A stretch of 38,646 nucleotides of DNA from NCBI GenBank assembly GCA_913058145.1, contig CAJXQM010000026.1, positions 1 through 38,646 of the forward strand. The letters run 5' to 3'. The notes under the pieces are model-generated. The model saw only the letters and a program-made list of their open reading frames with translations, searched no databases and was not told where the DNA came from. This document shows, piece after piece, positions 27,786-38,058 of the stretch. Both the position numbers and the translations under genes were made by a program. This stretch comes from an uncultured Colwellia sp. (lineage in GTDB: Bacteria > Pseudomonadota > Gammaproteobacteria > Enterobacterales > Alteromonadaceae). How positions within the stretch are numbered: position 1 is the first letter of the stretch; every line of letters begins with the position of its first letter.

Positions 27786-29132
27786 CTACTCAGATTCAGC
27801 CAATTTTTTTTCTAGGTAGTGAATGTTTGCACCACCATTAACGAAACCTTGATCATTTAAAATATCTTGATGCAAAGTAATATTGGTTTTGATGCCATCA
27901 ATAACTAATTCTGATAACGCATTGCGCATACGAGCAATCGCTACGTCACGATTATCACCCCAAGTGATTAACTTACCAACCATTGAATCATAATGAGGTG
28001 GTACAGAATAATCAGCATAGACGTGAGAATCCCAACGAACACCTAAGCCACCAGGTGGGTGGAAGCGCGTTATTTTACCCGGCGAAGGAATAAAAGTGCG
28101 TGGATCTTCAGCGTTGATGCGACATTCAATTGAGTGACCTGCAATTTTAATATCATCTTGGGTATAAGATAAAGGTTGTCCTGCAGCTACGCGTAGTTGT
28201 TCTTTTATTAAGTCGACACCCGTAATCATCTCAGTTACTGGATGTTCAACTTGAATACGTGTGTTCATTTCAATGAAGTAGAACTCACCGTTTTCATATA
28301 AGAATTCAAAAGTACCAGCACCACGATAATTAATTTCAACACAAGCATTACAACAGCGCTCACCAATTTTTGCACGCATTTCAGGTGTAATACCTGGTGC
28401 TGGTGCCTCTTCAACAACCTTTTGATGGCGACGTTGCATTGAACAATCACGCTCACCTAAATGAATGGCAGTTCCTTGCCCATCAGCCATTATTTGAATT
28501 TCAACATGACGTGGATTTTCAAGGAACTTTTCCATGTAAACCATATCATTTTTGAATATAGTGCCAGCTTCTTTCTTAGTTAACGCAATAGAATCAACCA
28601 ATTCTTCTTCGGTACGCACAACGCGCATACCACGACCACCACCGCCACCAGCAGCTTTAACGATAACAGGATAACCAATACGTTTAGCATGGGCTTTATT
28701 TGCAGCGTCATCATCTGTTAATGGGCCGTCTGAACCTGGTACACAAGGTACGCCAGCTGCTTTCATTGCTCGAATAGCCGCAACTTTGTCTCCCATTATA
28801 CGTATGCTCTCGGCTTTTGGACCGATAAAGGCAAAGCCTGATTTTTCTACTTGTTCAGCAAAATCAGCATTTTCGGCTAAAAAACCATACCCAGGGTGGA
28901 TAGCTACCGCATTAGTAATTTCTGCTGCGGTAATTATTGCAGGTGCATTTAAATAACTATCAAGTGCTGATGCTTTACCAATACAAATGGTTTCATCGGC
29001 TAATAGTACATGCTTTAAGTCTTTATCGGCGGTTGAGTGTACAGCAACGGTTTTGATACCAAGCTCTTTACAAGCGCGTAATATTCTTAAGGCAATTTCG
29101 CCACGGTTGGCGATAACAACTTTATCTAACAT
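27786..29132 (-). CDS. accC: Acetyl-CoA carboxylase, biotin carboxylase subunit
   Basis: ATP-dependent carboxylation of the biotin on AccB, the first half-reaction of malonyl-CoA synthesis. It is 448 residues against 449 in E. coli. It begins [17 protein letters not shown]. The ATP-grasp glycine loop [14 protein letters not shown] is near 159-172, with the active-site segment [14 protein letters not shown] near 287. AAGGG sits nine bases before the ATG. It follows accB by 23 bases and ends the operon. Confidence 0.98.
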   Translation of the reverse strand: MLDKVVIANRGEIALRILRACKELGIKTVAVHSTADKDLKHVLLADETICIGKASALDSYLNAPAIITAAEITNAVAIHPGYGFLAENADFAEQVEKSGFAFIGPKAESIRIMGDKVAAIRAMKAAGVPCVPGSDGPLTDDDAANKAHAKRIGYPVIVKAAGGGGGRGMRVVRTEEELVDSIALTKKEAGTIFKNDMVYMEKFLENPRHVEIQIMADGQGTAIHLGERDCSMQRRHQKVVEEAPAPGITPEMRAKIGERCCNACVEINYRGAGTFEFLYENGEFYFIEMNTRIQVEHPVTEMITGVDLIKEQLRVAAGQPLSYTQDDIKIAGHSIECRINAEDPRTFIPSPGKITRFHPPGGLGVRWDSHVYADYSVPPHYDSMVGKLITWGDNRDVAIARMRNALSELVIDGIKTNITLHQDILNDQGFVNGGANIHYLEKKLAESE

Positions 29133-29155
29133 GGAATGACCCTTGTAGGTTGGGC

Positions 29156-29599
29156 TTATTCAATGATGAATAGCGGTTGGTCAAATTCAATAGCATCTTC
29201 ATTTTGCGCTAAGATTTCTTTGATAACACCGGATTTATCTGCTTCAATTTGGTTCATCATTTTCATGGCTTCGATAATACATAATGTATCGCCAGCATTT
29301 ACATGCTTACCCACTTCGGTGAATGGTGCTGCATCAGGAGAAGTTGAACCGTAAAAAGTGCCCACCATTGGAGAACGAACTATGTGACCCGTTTGTACTG
29401 GTGTAGGTGCTGCAGCCTCAGCAAGTGGTGCCACTTGCATTATAGGTGCTGCAAGCGGTGCTGCTTGCATTATGGGGGCTGCAACGACAGGAGCGCCACG
29501 GCAAATTCGTACAGATTCTTCACCTTCAGAAATTTCTAATTCGTTTATTCCTGATTCTTCTACTAACTCGATAAGTTTTTTTATCTTGCGAATATCCAT
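29156..29599 (-). CDS. accB: Biotin carboxyl carrier protein of acetyl-CoA carboxylase
   Basis: 147 residues. The N-terminal helix region [23 protein letters not shown] is followed by a Pro/Ala-rich linker and the biotinyl domain, whose [12 protein letters not shown] motif carries the biotinylated lysine K113. The linker has a near-exact ten-residue duplication ([10 protein letters not shown] then [10 protein letters not shown], residues 41-60). The start at 29599 matches the family and has AAGG eight bases upstream; the longer in-frame reading to 29653 has no support. It lies between aroQ (69-bp gap) and accC. Confidence 0.97.
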   Translation of the reverse strand: MDIRKIKKLIELVEESGINELEISEGEESVRICRGAPVVAAPIMQAAPLAAPIMQVAPLAEAAAPTPVQTGHIVRSPMVGTFYGSTSPDAAPFTEVGKHVNAGDTLCIIEAMKMMNQIEADKSGVIKEILAQNEDAIEFDQPLFIIE

Positions 29600-29668
29600 T
29601 GTAATGCCTTCATTTAAGTTAAATATATGTCGAGTGTTGAGTTTCGCTAGCATCGTTGCCGGTACTCA

Positions 29669-30127
29669 TCACTTCTTATCTTTTTTTTCTAAATACTCTT
29701 TTGCTGATTCAAGTGCATAGTTATAACCTTTGGCGCCTAATCCACATATAACGCCGTTAGCTACATCGGATAAATAGGAATGTTGCCTAAAGTTTTCCCT
29801 TGCGTGCACATTCGATAAATGCACTTCAATAAAAGGAATGCTTACGGCTAACAATGCATCTCGAAGCGCTACGCTAGTGTGAGTAAAAGCCGCAGGGTTT
29901 ATAATAATGAAATCGATTTTATGAAATGCTTGATGAATAGTATTAATCAATTCATGTTCAGCATTTGACTGTACATGAGAGAGCTCAATTTCTTTTGTTT
30001 GTGCTTGTTGTGTTAATTGGCTAATTATTTCATCTAAAGTTTGCGCACCATATATTTCAGGTTCACGTTTACCTAACATGTTTAAATTTGGCCCATTTAA
30101 CACTAAAATTTTGAACTTTGTAGTCAT
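29669..30127 (-). CDS. aroQ: 3-dehydroquinate dehydratase, type II
   Basis: Third step of the shikimate pathway (dehydroquinate to dehydroshikimate). It is 152 residues in the type II fold. It opens [24 protein letters not shown], with the catalytic tyrosine in that last segment. [16 protein letters not shown] supplies the catalytic histidine region, and [17 protein letters not shown] the second histidine and arginine. The ATG at 30127 is preferred; a GTG at 30142 would add five residues. It heads the conserved aroQ-accB-accC operon. Confidence 0.96.
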   Translation of the reverse strand: MTTKFKILVLNGPNLNMLGKREPEIYGAQTLDEIISQLTQQAQTKEIELSHVQSNAEHELINTIHQAFHKIDFIIINPAAFTHTSVALRDALLAVSIPFIEVHLSNVHARENFRQHSYLSDVANGVICGLGAKGYNYALESAKEYLEKKDKK

Positions 30128-30488
30128 CTTCGTCAAAAACACCTATAAAATTAATTCACACATAATGATTACATAAAATAATGCGAGAGTGAACTAAAAA
30201 ATTATATTTTTATCATTTAGGCGATTATTATAGTGTTTTCGAAGAATATAGCCGCAAAATACTGGTCTTATCTGTTCGTTTTTTTGAGCGATTAGTTTTT
30301 ATTGAGTATGGTGCTTATTATTAGTGCTTTTTGTTGTATTTCAAAGCTGGCCCTGAAGGGGAATTCTTTGCGTTAATTAACACTCATGTTCAAGGCGGTT
30401 ACAGGAAAACTCGAGTAAAAAAGCAGCCATTACGACTGCTTTTAAAGAATAACTGACATAAACCAAAATACTACAAATAGGTGGTCAG
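30128..30488. other. Intergenic stretch with aroQ promoter region and dsbD terminator
   Basis: These 361 bp contain no convincing gene. Reading the minus strand, TATAAT hexamers lie at 30201-30206 and 30227-30232; either could be the -10 element for aroQ-accBC. The second has TTGCGG 19 bases upstream as a weak -35. The dsbD terminator lies at the far end. Confidence 0.4.
30417..30443 (-). terminator. Intrinsic terminator of dsbD
   Basis: AAAAGCAG (30419-30426) and CTGCTTTT (30436-30443) form an eight-pair stem with a nine-base loop. On the minus strand the stem is followed by U residues. It begins about 46 bases after the dsbD stop. Confidence 0.7.
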
Positions 30489-32360
30489 TTAAAATATAGC
30501 CTTAACATGCACACTAAATTCATCAGCCTCCATAAAGCCAGTAATGCGCTGCTGGCTTAATTCTTCTCCTTGTAAATTAAAGAATAAAATAGAAGGTAAG
30601 CCAAAAACGTTGAAATGCTCCATCAACTCAACATTATCGTTAGTACCGGTATCGGTTAAATCTATTTGTAGCAACACTGAGTTAGCTAAAGATTTTTGTA
30701 CATTAGCATCATAAAAAGTATATTTTTCAAACTCTTTACACGCTATACACCAGTCAGCATATAAATCTAGCATAACTGTTTTTCCTTGTGAATTAGCCTG
30801 TGTAATAGCGGCATGTAATTCTGCTAATGTTTTCACTTGTGTAAAGTGCTGTACTGTTTGAGCGGGGCTTGATTCCATTGCAGGTACGTTGTGGCTAGGT
30901 ACAACAAGTTGATAAGCCATATTTGCGCCAACAAACATCATTAAGAATATGACGAGTGAACGGGCACCAAACCAGAAGCTTCGACTACTACCGTTAATAT
31001 TGGCAACATAGAAATAACTTGCAGCGCTTAATACTAATATTGCCCATAATGCTTGACTGGCAATTTCAGGAATGAAGCGTTCAAGTAAAAATATAGGTAC
31101 AGCTAATAACAATAAACCAAAAATATTTTTGATAATATTCATCCAAGCACCGGCTTTAGGTAATAACTTTCCGCCAGAACTACCCAATATTAATAGCGGT
31201 AGCCCCATACCTAAACTTAAGGCATATAATGCCGATGCGCCTAAGACCACATCCCCAGTTTGAGATATATATAATAAAGCTCCAGTGAGCGGTGCGGTTG
31301 TACAAGGAGACGCCACCAAGCCAGAAATAACACCCATCATAACTACACCAGCAATAGATCCACCTTTTTGCTTATTACTTATGTTGTTCAATTTATTTTG
31401 CCAGCTTGCGGGTAATGCTAAATTGAAAACACCAAACATAGAGAGCGCTAGAAAGATAAATAAAACGCTTAGTGCAATCAATACAAAAGGGTGTTGAAAA
31501 ATAGCTTGGAATTGCGCACCCGCTAAAGCGACTACAATACCGAGTAAGGTGTAAGTGACGGCCATACCTTGTACATAGAAAAATGATAAAGTGAACGCCT
31601 TTTTAGTAGTCAGCGCCTTACCTTGACCAACAATAATCCCCGTTAAAATAGGATACATAGGAAAAACACAGGGCGTAAACGATAGCAACAAGCCACCAAC
31701 AAAAAAAGCGACTAACGTTACTATCAGGCTGTCTTGCTTCAACATGTCTGCCAGTTGATGCTGCTCACTACTTGTTGATGCTTGGTCAACCTCTTGAGTG
31801 TTCTGTTTGGTTAAATTAGTGCTGTTATCCACGTTAGTAAGGGCTGAAAAAACAGCTGAAGTATCATTAGGTTTGTTGTTTATAAGTAAACGATCAAGTG
31901 TGATTATCTTCTTGGTTGGTGGATAGCATAAACCTTTTTCTGCACAGCCTTGATAACGAATAGTGATGCTAGAGTTTTCGTTTGCTTGTTCAATGTTCAA
32001 GGTGAATTTTAGTTGATCTTTATAGATTTGTTGGATACCAAAAAACTCATCTTCATGATCTAAGCCTATTGGTAAGTCAATAGCTGTATAAGTTGCATTG
32101 TTAGCGGTAAACTTAAATTGATGACGATAGAGATAATACCCTTCGCTAATATTGAAGGTGATATGTAACTGGTCGTTTTGTTGATCAAAATTAAAAGAAA
32201 AAGCTTGGTCTACTTTCAAAAACTCCTCATCATTACTAAATAAAGAGCTATTTGAGGTATCAAAAATAGATTGTTGGGCGTGGCTGATTGTGGGCAACAA
32301 GGTTACCAAAGTCAAAAGTAGACTAACAATCAAGTTAAGAAACAAAGAGGATTTTTTCAT
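30489..32360 (-). CDS. dsbD: Thiol:disulfide interchange protein DsbD
   Basis: Carries electrons from cytoplasmic thioredoxin across the inner membrane to periplasmic DsbC, DsbG and cytochrome-maturation partners. It is 623 residues. The signal peptide ends near SHA at 28. The periplasmic alpha domain has redox cysteines C139 and C145 (GCAEKGLCYPP). The membrane domain of about eight spans has C231 (SFTPCVFPMYP) and C353 (ASPCTTAPLTG). The C-terminal thioredoxin-like domain has the CIAC pair at 538-541 (DWCIACKEF). All six redox cysteines are present. No strong ribosome binding site is seen. Immediately upstream lies a cutA relic, cutA being its usual partner gene. Confidence 0.97.
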   Translation of the reverse strand: MKKSSLFLNLIVSLLLTLVTLLPTISHAQQSIFDTSNSSLFSNDEEFLKVDQAFSFNFDQQNDQLHITFNISEGYYLYRHQFKFTANNATYTAIDLPIGLDHEDEFFGIQQIYKDQLKFTLNIEQANENSSITIRYQGCAEKGLCYPPTKKIITLDRLLINNKPNDTSAVFSALTNVDNSTNLTKQNTQEVDQASTSSEQHQLADMLKQDSLIVTLVAFFVGGLLLSFTPCVFPMYPILTGIIVGQGKALTTKKAFTLSFFYVQGMAVTYTLLGIVVALAGAQFQAIFQHPFVLIALSVLFIFLALSMFGVFNLALPASWQNKLNNISNKQKGGSIAGVVMMGVISGLVASPCTTAPLTGALLYISQTGDVVLGASALYALSLGMGLPLLILGSSGGKLLPKAGAWMNIIKNIFGLLLLAVPIFLLERFIPEIASQALWAILVLSAASYFYVANINGSSRSFWFGARSLVIFLMMFVGANMAYQLVVPSHNVPAMESSPAQTVQHFTQVKTLAELHAAITQANSQGKTVMLDLYADWCIACKEFEKYTFYDANVQKSLANSVLLQIDLTDTGTNDNVELMEHFNVFGLPSILFFNLQGEELSQQRITGFMEADEFSVHVKAIF

Positions 32361-32365
32361 TTATT

Positions 32366-32528
32366 TTATTGCAACGATTCAGTTATCCAGTGTAAATAAT
32401 GCGTATCACCTTGCTGGATGTTCAAGGCAATCACTTCTACTACATCATAGGGTGTATTCATTTATTCGCACATATAATTGCTTGAATGTTGAGTCACCGC
32501 TTTCTTTGGACAAGTAGATAGTATTCAT
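32366..32528 (-). pseudogene. cutA: 3'-end remnant of cutA
   Basis: Read on the minus strand just before dsbD, codons 32452-32366 give PYDVVEVIALNIQQGDTHYL, then HWITESLQ and a stop, which is the conserved C-terminus of the CutA divalent-cation tolerance protein. Upstream of 32452 the frame shifts: the other frame from 32528 reads MNTIYLSKESGDSTFKQLYV and ends in a stop just past the junction. The N-terminal two thirds of CutA is missing, and I find none of it in the remaining 165 bp up to fxsA. cutA-dsbD adjacency is standard in enteric and related bacteria. The stop is five bases from the dsbD ATG. Confidence 0.8.
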
Positions 32529-32637
32529 TGAAACAATTCTTCATTTCCAATGACAATGTAATTTACTCGTATTCTCTTAAAAAAAACTTAACAATACTAG
32601 TATTTAATAGTGCATTTTTTCTCAGGGGGATAAACAC

Positions 32638-32665
32638 CTTGAAAAAGACCTATTTAACCCAAATA
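32638..32665 (+). promoter_or_regulatory. Sigma32-like heat-shock promoter of fxsA
   Basis: CTTGAAA (32638-32644) is a full match to the sigma32 -35 core. ACCCAAATA (32657-32665) follows, 13 bases after CTTGAA, and resembles the -10 consensus CCCCATNTA at six of eight defined positions. It lies about 29 bases upstream of the fxsA ATG. Confidence 0.5.
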
Positions 32666-32693
32666 TAAGTTTCATATAAAATAAGGAATCATT

Positions 32694-33203
32694 ATGTTTC
32701 GTTTGTTATTTGTACTTTTTATTATTATCCCTATTATTGAAATTAGCGTGCTAATGCAAGTAGGTGAATTACTTGGAATGTGGCCAACAATTGGTATTGT
32801 TATTTTGAGTGCGTGGATCGGCGCAAAATATGTTCGTCAGCAAGGTTTAGCAACACTGCAATCGGTACAAGCTAAAATGGCACAGGGTGAGGTGCCATCG
32901 AGTGAGATTGTGACGGGACTTATGTTATTAGTCGCCGGCGTATTGCTAGTTACTCCTGGTTTTGTTACTGATATTTTTGGTCTATCGTTACTCGTGCCTA
33001 GCATTCGCCAAGCGATTGCCACATACGTACAAAAGCATATTAACGTTAATGCCCATGGTGCAGGAAGTCAGGCTAGCGCGAGCTTTTATCACGGAAATAC
33101 CTATGAAAATGAAGGGTTCTCTCAAACATCAAATCCAGAGAGCAAAGTTATCTCTCATCATCAGAGTGACACTATTGATGGCGAATACACCCGTAAAGAA
33201 TAA
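32694..33203 (+). CDS. fxsA: FxsA family membrane protein
   Basis: 169-residue inner-membrane protein of the FxsA family; in E. coli overproduction of FxsA relieves exclusion of phage T7 by the F plasmid (its name comes from this). It begins with FRLLFVLFIIIPIIEISVLMQVG, then a second span WPTIGIVILSAWIGAKYVRQQG, a helical amphipathic stretch, and a third span LMLLVAGVLLVTPGFVTDIFGLSLL, the most conserved part. The C-terminal tail is polar and variable. AAGGA precedes the ATG. It lies 94 bp upstream of groS, as in many gammaproteobacteria. Its normal role is unknown. Confidence 0.92.
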   Translation: MFRLLFVLFIIIPIIEISVLMQVGELLGMWPTIGIVILSAWIGAKYVRQQGLATLQSVQAKMAQGEVPSSEIVTGLMLLVAGVLLVTPGFVTDIFGLSLLVPSIRQAIATYVQKHINVNAHGAGSQASASFYHGNTYENEGFSQTSNPESKVISHHQSDTIDGEYTRKE

Positions 33204-33219
33204 AAAGACAATCGGTGGA

Positions 33220-33247
33220 CTTGTGAATACTAATTTCATCCCCACTT
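33220..33247 (+). promoter_or_regulatory. Sigma32-like heat-shock promoter of groSL
   Basis: CTTGTGA (33220-33226) and CCCCACTT (33240-33247) are separated by 13 bases (14 counted from CTTGTG), a good match to the sigma32 pattern CTTGAAA-N-CCCCATNT. The end lies 50 bases before the groS ATG. Confidence 0.65.
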
Positions 33248-33297
33248 CTAGTAACAACAAATTAACCTATTAATTGAACACCCTCAGGAGAAAATAA

Positions 33298-33588
33298 ATG
33301 AGTATTCGTCCATTACATGACCGTGTAATTATAAAACGTAAAGAAGTTGAATCAAAATCAGCCGGTGGCATTGTTTTAACGGGTAGTGCAGCTGAAAAAT
33401 CTACGCGCGGTGAAGTTATTGCTGTGGGCAATGGTCGTGTATTAGAAAACGGTGAAGTACGTGCTTTAGACGTTAAAGTAGGTGACCAAGTTATCTTTTC
33501 AGAAGGCTACGGCTTGAAAACTGAAAAAATTGATGGCGAAGAAGTACTTATTTTAAGTGAAGCTGACATTCTAGCAATCGTAGAATAG
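33298..33588 (+). CDS. groS: Co-chaperonin GroES
   Basis: Heptameric lid of the GroEL chamber. It is 96 residues. It begins [26 protein letters not shown], containing the mobile loop that docks onto GroEL, and ends [19 protein letters not shown] sits seven bases before the ATG. A heat-shock-type promoter lies upstream. It is co-oriented with groL, but the spacer between them is 195 bp. Confidence 0.98.
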   Translation: MSIRPLHDRVIIKRKEVESKSAGGIVLTGSAAEKSTRGEVIAVGNGRVLENGEVRALDVKVGDQVIFSEGYGLKTEKIDGEEVLILSEADILAIVE

Positions 33589-33631
33589 TCGAAGGTATTT
33601 TTATGTCACTAGTTAACTCAATAGTGGCATC

Positions 33632-33686
33632 AGAAGCACTCACTGACTAGCGTCAGCTCCGTGCTTCTTCTTTGCTTTTGAGCAAA
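33632..33686 (+). promoter_or_regulatory. Nested hairpins in the groS-groL spacer
   Basis: An outer stem AGAAGCAC (33632-33639)/GTGCTTCT (33661-33668) encloses an inner stem CTGAC/GTCAG (33643-33656), and a second hairpin TTTGCT/AGCAAA (33671-33686) follows at once. T-rich sequence surrounds them, but there is no long U-run, so they look more like an RNA processing, stability or partial attenuation element than a full terminator. Confidence 0.5.
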
Positions 33687-33726
33687 CTAGATTAAAGTAA
33701 AGGCTCAATTTTATTAGTGTATATAG

Positions 33727-35433
<1,707 letters not shown>

Positions 35434-35478
35434 TAGATTTTAAATCTATTACTGAAGCTCTAACCATTTAAATTAAAG

Positions 35479-35505
35479 CCCGAATAGCAATGTTCGGGTT
35501 TTTTT
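35479..35505 (+). terminator. Intrinsic terminator of groSL
   Basis: CCCGAA (35479-35484) and TTCGGG (35493-35498) with an eight-base loop and a seven-T run, 45 bases after the groL stop. Confidence 0.88.
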
Positions 35506-35679
35506 ATTAGCTGTTTATCAATATCTAATAACACTTTTGTTATGAATTGGTAGTGGGTAATGAAATGTATCTTCCCGTCAAACCTAATGCCTTCTTTGAT
35601 ACGAAAGCGGAACAAAATATAAATTCTATTTTAATACTTAATTTGTGTTTGGTGACATAAAAAATCAGTTTCAAAGAGG

Positions 35680-35705
35680 GTCAGCTTTATGATCATAAAG
35701 CTGAC
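35680..35705. repeat. Perfect 26-bp palindrome
   Basis: GTCAGCTTTATGA (35680-35692) is followed directly by its exact reverse complement (35693-35705) with no spacer. It is not followed by a T-run on either strand. It could be a dimeric regulator site or a cruciform-forming relic. Confidence 0.8.
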
Positions 35706-35724
35706 ATAAAATTAATAATTCTAA

Positions 35725-35747
35725 GGTGCTTTGGGGCACAAAGCGCC
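35725..35747. repeat. Imperfect inverted repeat
   Basis: GGTGCTTTG (35725-35733) and CAAAGCGCC (35739-35747) pair over nine positions with one G-U type mismatch and a five-base loop. It lies 67 bases beyond the phosphatase stop and may be its weak terminator. Confidence 0.6.
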
Positions 35748-35814
35748 ATAAGATCTACGATCACCTTGTGCATTTAAAAGGTATAAATTTTCTTCGAATA
35801 CGAAAACTAATTAT

Positions 35815-36309
35815 CTAAGTTGCGAAGGAATAGAGGTAAGCTAACTGTTCTTTATTTCTTAAAGAGTTATGTCTAATACTTTGAACACAATTAATTGCTT
35901 TTTCGATTGGATATCCATAGCAATATAATATCATTGCTGCCACTAACCCTGTCCTACCAATACCGCCTTTACAGTGAATAACCAAACAGCCTTCATTTTT
36001 AATTGTTGCTAGGATAAACTTTTTATATAACTTCCATTTACTTTCAAATGCGTTATCTGGAATATCATCATCAACGATAGGTAACTGTAACCAAGTAATA
36101 TCATATTCTTTGCAAAAATCAGGAATTGACTGTATGCAGTTTTTTGTTATTTCTTCATCAAACATTAGAGTTAAAAGTAAAGTTGACCCCGTTTGTTTCA
36201 AGTTTTTTATTGATGTTTCAAGTTCAACGCCCTGTGTTCCAGGGCACGGTGTTAAAATAATTCGTGCACCATTTTCTATATCTATCGAGTAGTAAGGGTG
36301 TTTATTCAT
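35815..36309 (-). CDS. Dual-specificity/tyrosine phosphatase family protein (CDKN3-like)
   Basis: 164-residue cysteine phosphatase. The P-loop HCKGGIGRTG has catalytic C113 and R119; a general-acid aspartate lies in LPIVDDDIPDNAFE (D80-D82). The arrangement resembles the cyclin-dependent-kinase-inhibitor-3 type of dual-specificity phosphatase found in eukaryotes and sporadically in bacteria. It has no signal peptide or membrane span, so it is probably cytoplasmic. Its substrate is unknown: a phosphotyrosine or phosphothreonine protein, or a small phosphorylated molecule. It follows pgi on the same strand by 54 bases; no ribosome binding site is clear. Confidence 0.85.
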   Translation of the reverse strand: MNKHPYYSIDIENGARIILTPCPGTQGVELETSIKNLKQTGSTLLLTLMFDEEITKNCIQSIPDFCKEYDITWLQLPIVDDDIPDNAFESKWKLYKKFILATIKNEGCLVIHCKGGIGRTGLVAAMILYCYGYPIEKAINCVQSIRHNSLRNKEQLAYLYSFAT

Positions 36310-36363
36310 GATTATTTTGCTTATAAAACTAAAGTTGGTTTAAAGTAACTGTTATATATGTTT

Positions 36364-38016
36364 TTATTTTGTACGACTATTCACTTCTTTGTAGTGCATC
36401 ATAAGATTCCATGTAGAACTATCATGAGCTTGATCGATAGAGTTATTATTAAGCTCCTTTTCAATTCTACTGGCTAACCCTTTACCAAGCTCTACTCCCC
36501 ATTGGTCAAAAGAGCATATTTGTAAAATAATGCCTTGAACAAATATTTTATGCTCGTATATCGCAATTAAACTACCAAGCGTAAAGGGGGAAATTTTATT
36601 CATTAATAATGTGTTGGTTGGTCTGTTACCTTTATGTACCTTATGCGGAGCGACTTTATCTATGTAGCTAGGTGATCGTCCTTTGGCTGTTAAATCTGCT
36701 CTAACTTGTTGCTCATCAACACCTTGCATTAAAGCTTCAGTTTGTGCGAAAAAATTAGACATAAGAGCTTCATGATGTCCCTCTATAGGGGTTACACTTT
36801 CTACTGAACCAATAAAGTCGGCGGGAACAATATTATTACTTTGATGTAAATATTGATAAAAAGCATGTTGACCATTAATACCTAACTCACCCCATATTGA
36901 CGGAACCGTTGGATAATTGATCGTTTCACCATCCCAATTAACCGATTTACCATTACTTTCCATCTCCGCTTGTTGCAGATAAGCCGATAACATATGTAAG
37001 GATTGATCGTAAGGTAAAATAGCTTGAGATTGAGCGCCTAAAAAAGTGCAATTCCATATACTTAATAACGCTAAAATTACGGGAATATTCTTTTCTATTG
37101 GGGTGTTACAAAAATGGCAATCCATTTCATAAGCACCATCTAACAGCGCTTTAAAATGCTCAAAACCAAGGTTAATGGCAATAGGAAGCCCGATAGCAGA
37201 CCATAATGAAAATCGTCCACCAACCCAATCCCACATATCAAAGATGTTGGCTTCTGATATGCCATATTTCATGGCGTTTTCTTTATTGGCAGTAACAGCA
37301 ATAAAGTGTTTTGCGATAACCGATTGATCAAATGATGACGCGGTTAGCCATTTGATCGCAGTTTTAGCATTTAACATAGTTTCTGTCGTGGTAAATGTTT
37401 TACTCGACACAATAAAGAGTACTTTTTCTGGATTTAATGGCCGTAGTACTTCAGCTATTTGGGTGCCATCAACGTTAGAAACATAATGAACGTTAACACA
37501 GTTATCACTAAATCGTTTCAAGGCTTCGGTAACCATTTGAGGCCCTAAGTTAGAGCCACCAACGCCAATATTCACAATATCTGTGATCCGTTCCCCTGAA
37601 TATCCTCTCCATGTACCTTGACGAATATCTTCACTAAACGTTTTAACCTGATTGAGTGTTTTTTCAATATCTTCTGAAATGTTTTTGCCATTCACCCAAA
37701 GTGGTTTTTGTGAGCTATCTCTTAATGCCGTATGCAAAACAGCACGATCTTCAGTTTTGTTAATTCGTTCGCCAGTGAACATTTTTTCACGCCATGCTTC
37801 TACTTCACATTCTTTTGCCAAATCAGTTAATAACGAAAGCGTTTCTTCTGTTATCGTGTTTTTAGAATAATCTAATAGTATAGAGGGTAACTTTATTGAA
37901 AACTTACTGAAGCGCTCACTATCTTGAGCAAATAAGTCTTTCATATGTAGCTTTTTCATTAGCTGGGCATGTTGTGTTAATTGCTGCCAACTTTTAAGTT
38001 CTTCTCTAGATTGCAT
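36364..38016 (-). CDS. pgi: Glucose-6-phosphate isomerase
   Basis: Interconverts glucose-6-phosphate and fructose-6-phosphate. It is 550 residues against 549 in E. coli. The family signature DWVGGRFSLWSAIGLP lies near 265-280. The active-site glutamate is in EMESNGK near 353, the histidine in GINGQHAFYQ near 385, and the lysine in WGVELGKGLA near 510. AGGA precedes the ATG by about six bases. It lies downstream of the fructokinase gene (42-bp gap), so fructose-6-phosphate made by the kinase can be converted to glucose-6-phosphate. Confidence 0.98.
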   Translation of the reverse strand: MQSREELKSWQQLTQHAQLMKKLHMKDLFAQDSERFSKFSIKLPSILLDYSKNTITEETLSLLTDLAKECEVEAWREKMFTGERINKTEDRAVLHTALRDSSQKPLWVNGKNISEDIEKTLNQVKTFSEDIRQGTWRGYSGERITDIVNIGVGGSNLGPQMVTEALKRFSDNCVNVHYVSNVDGTQIAEVLRPLNPEKVLFIVSSKTFTTTETMLNAKTAIKWLTASSFDQSVIAKHFIAVTANKENAMKYGISEANIFDMWDWVGGRFSLWSAIGLPIAINLGFEHFKALLDGAYEMDCHFCNTPIEKNIPVILALLSIWNCTFLGAQSQAILPYDQSLHMLSAYLQQAEMESNGKSVNWDGETINYPTVPSIWGELGINGQHAFYQYLHQSNNIVPADFIGSVESVTPIEGHHEALMSNFFAQTEALMQGVDEQQVRADLTAKGRSPSYIDKVAPHKVHKGNRPTNTLLMNKISPFTLGSLIAIYEHKIFVQGIILQICSFDQWGVELGKGLASRIEKELNNNSIDQAHDSSTWNLMMHYKEVNSRTK

Positions 38017-38058
38017 GTCGATCCTAAATAAAGTAAATATAAATAAATATGGTAAAGG

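Larger units (their letters stand above)
35434..35814. other. Intergenic stretch: groL terminator plus two inverted repeats
   Basis: These 381 bp hold no gene that I can support. They contain the groL terminator, a perfect 26-bp palindrome (35680-35705) and an imperfect hairpin (35725-35747), the last two lying downstream of the phosphatase stop on the minus strand. Confidence 0.6.

Noticed and set aside
32290..32517. 75-codon plus-strand frame between dsbD and fxsA
   Set aside because: It is antisense to the dsbD signal-peptide region and the cutA relic; no ribosome binding site or protein-like pattern.
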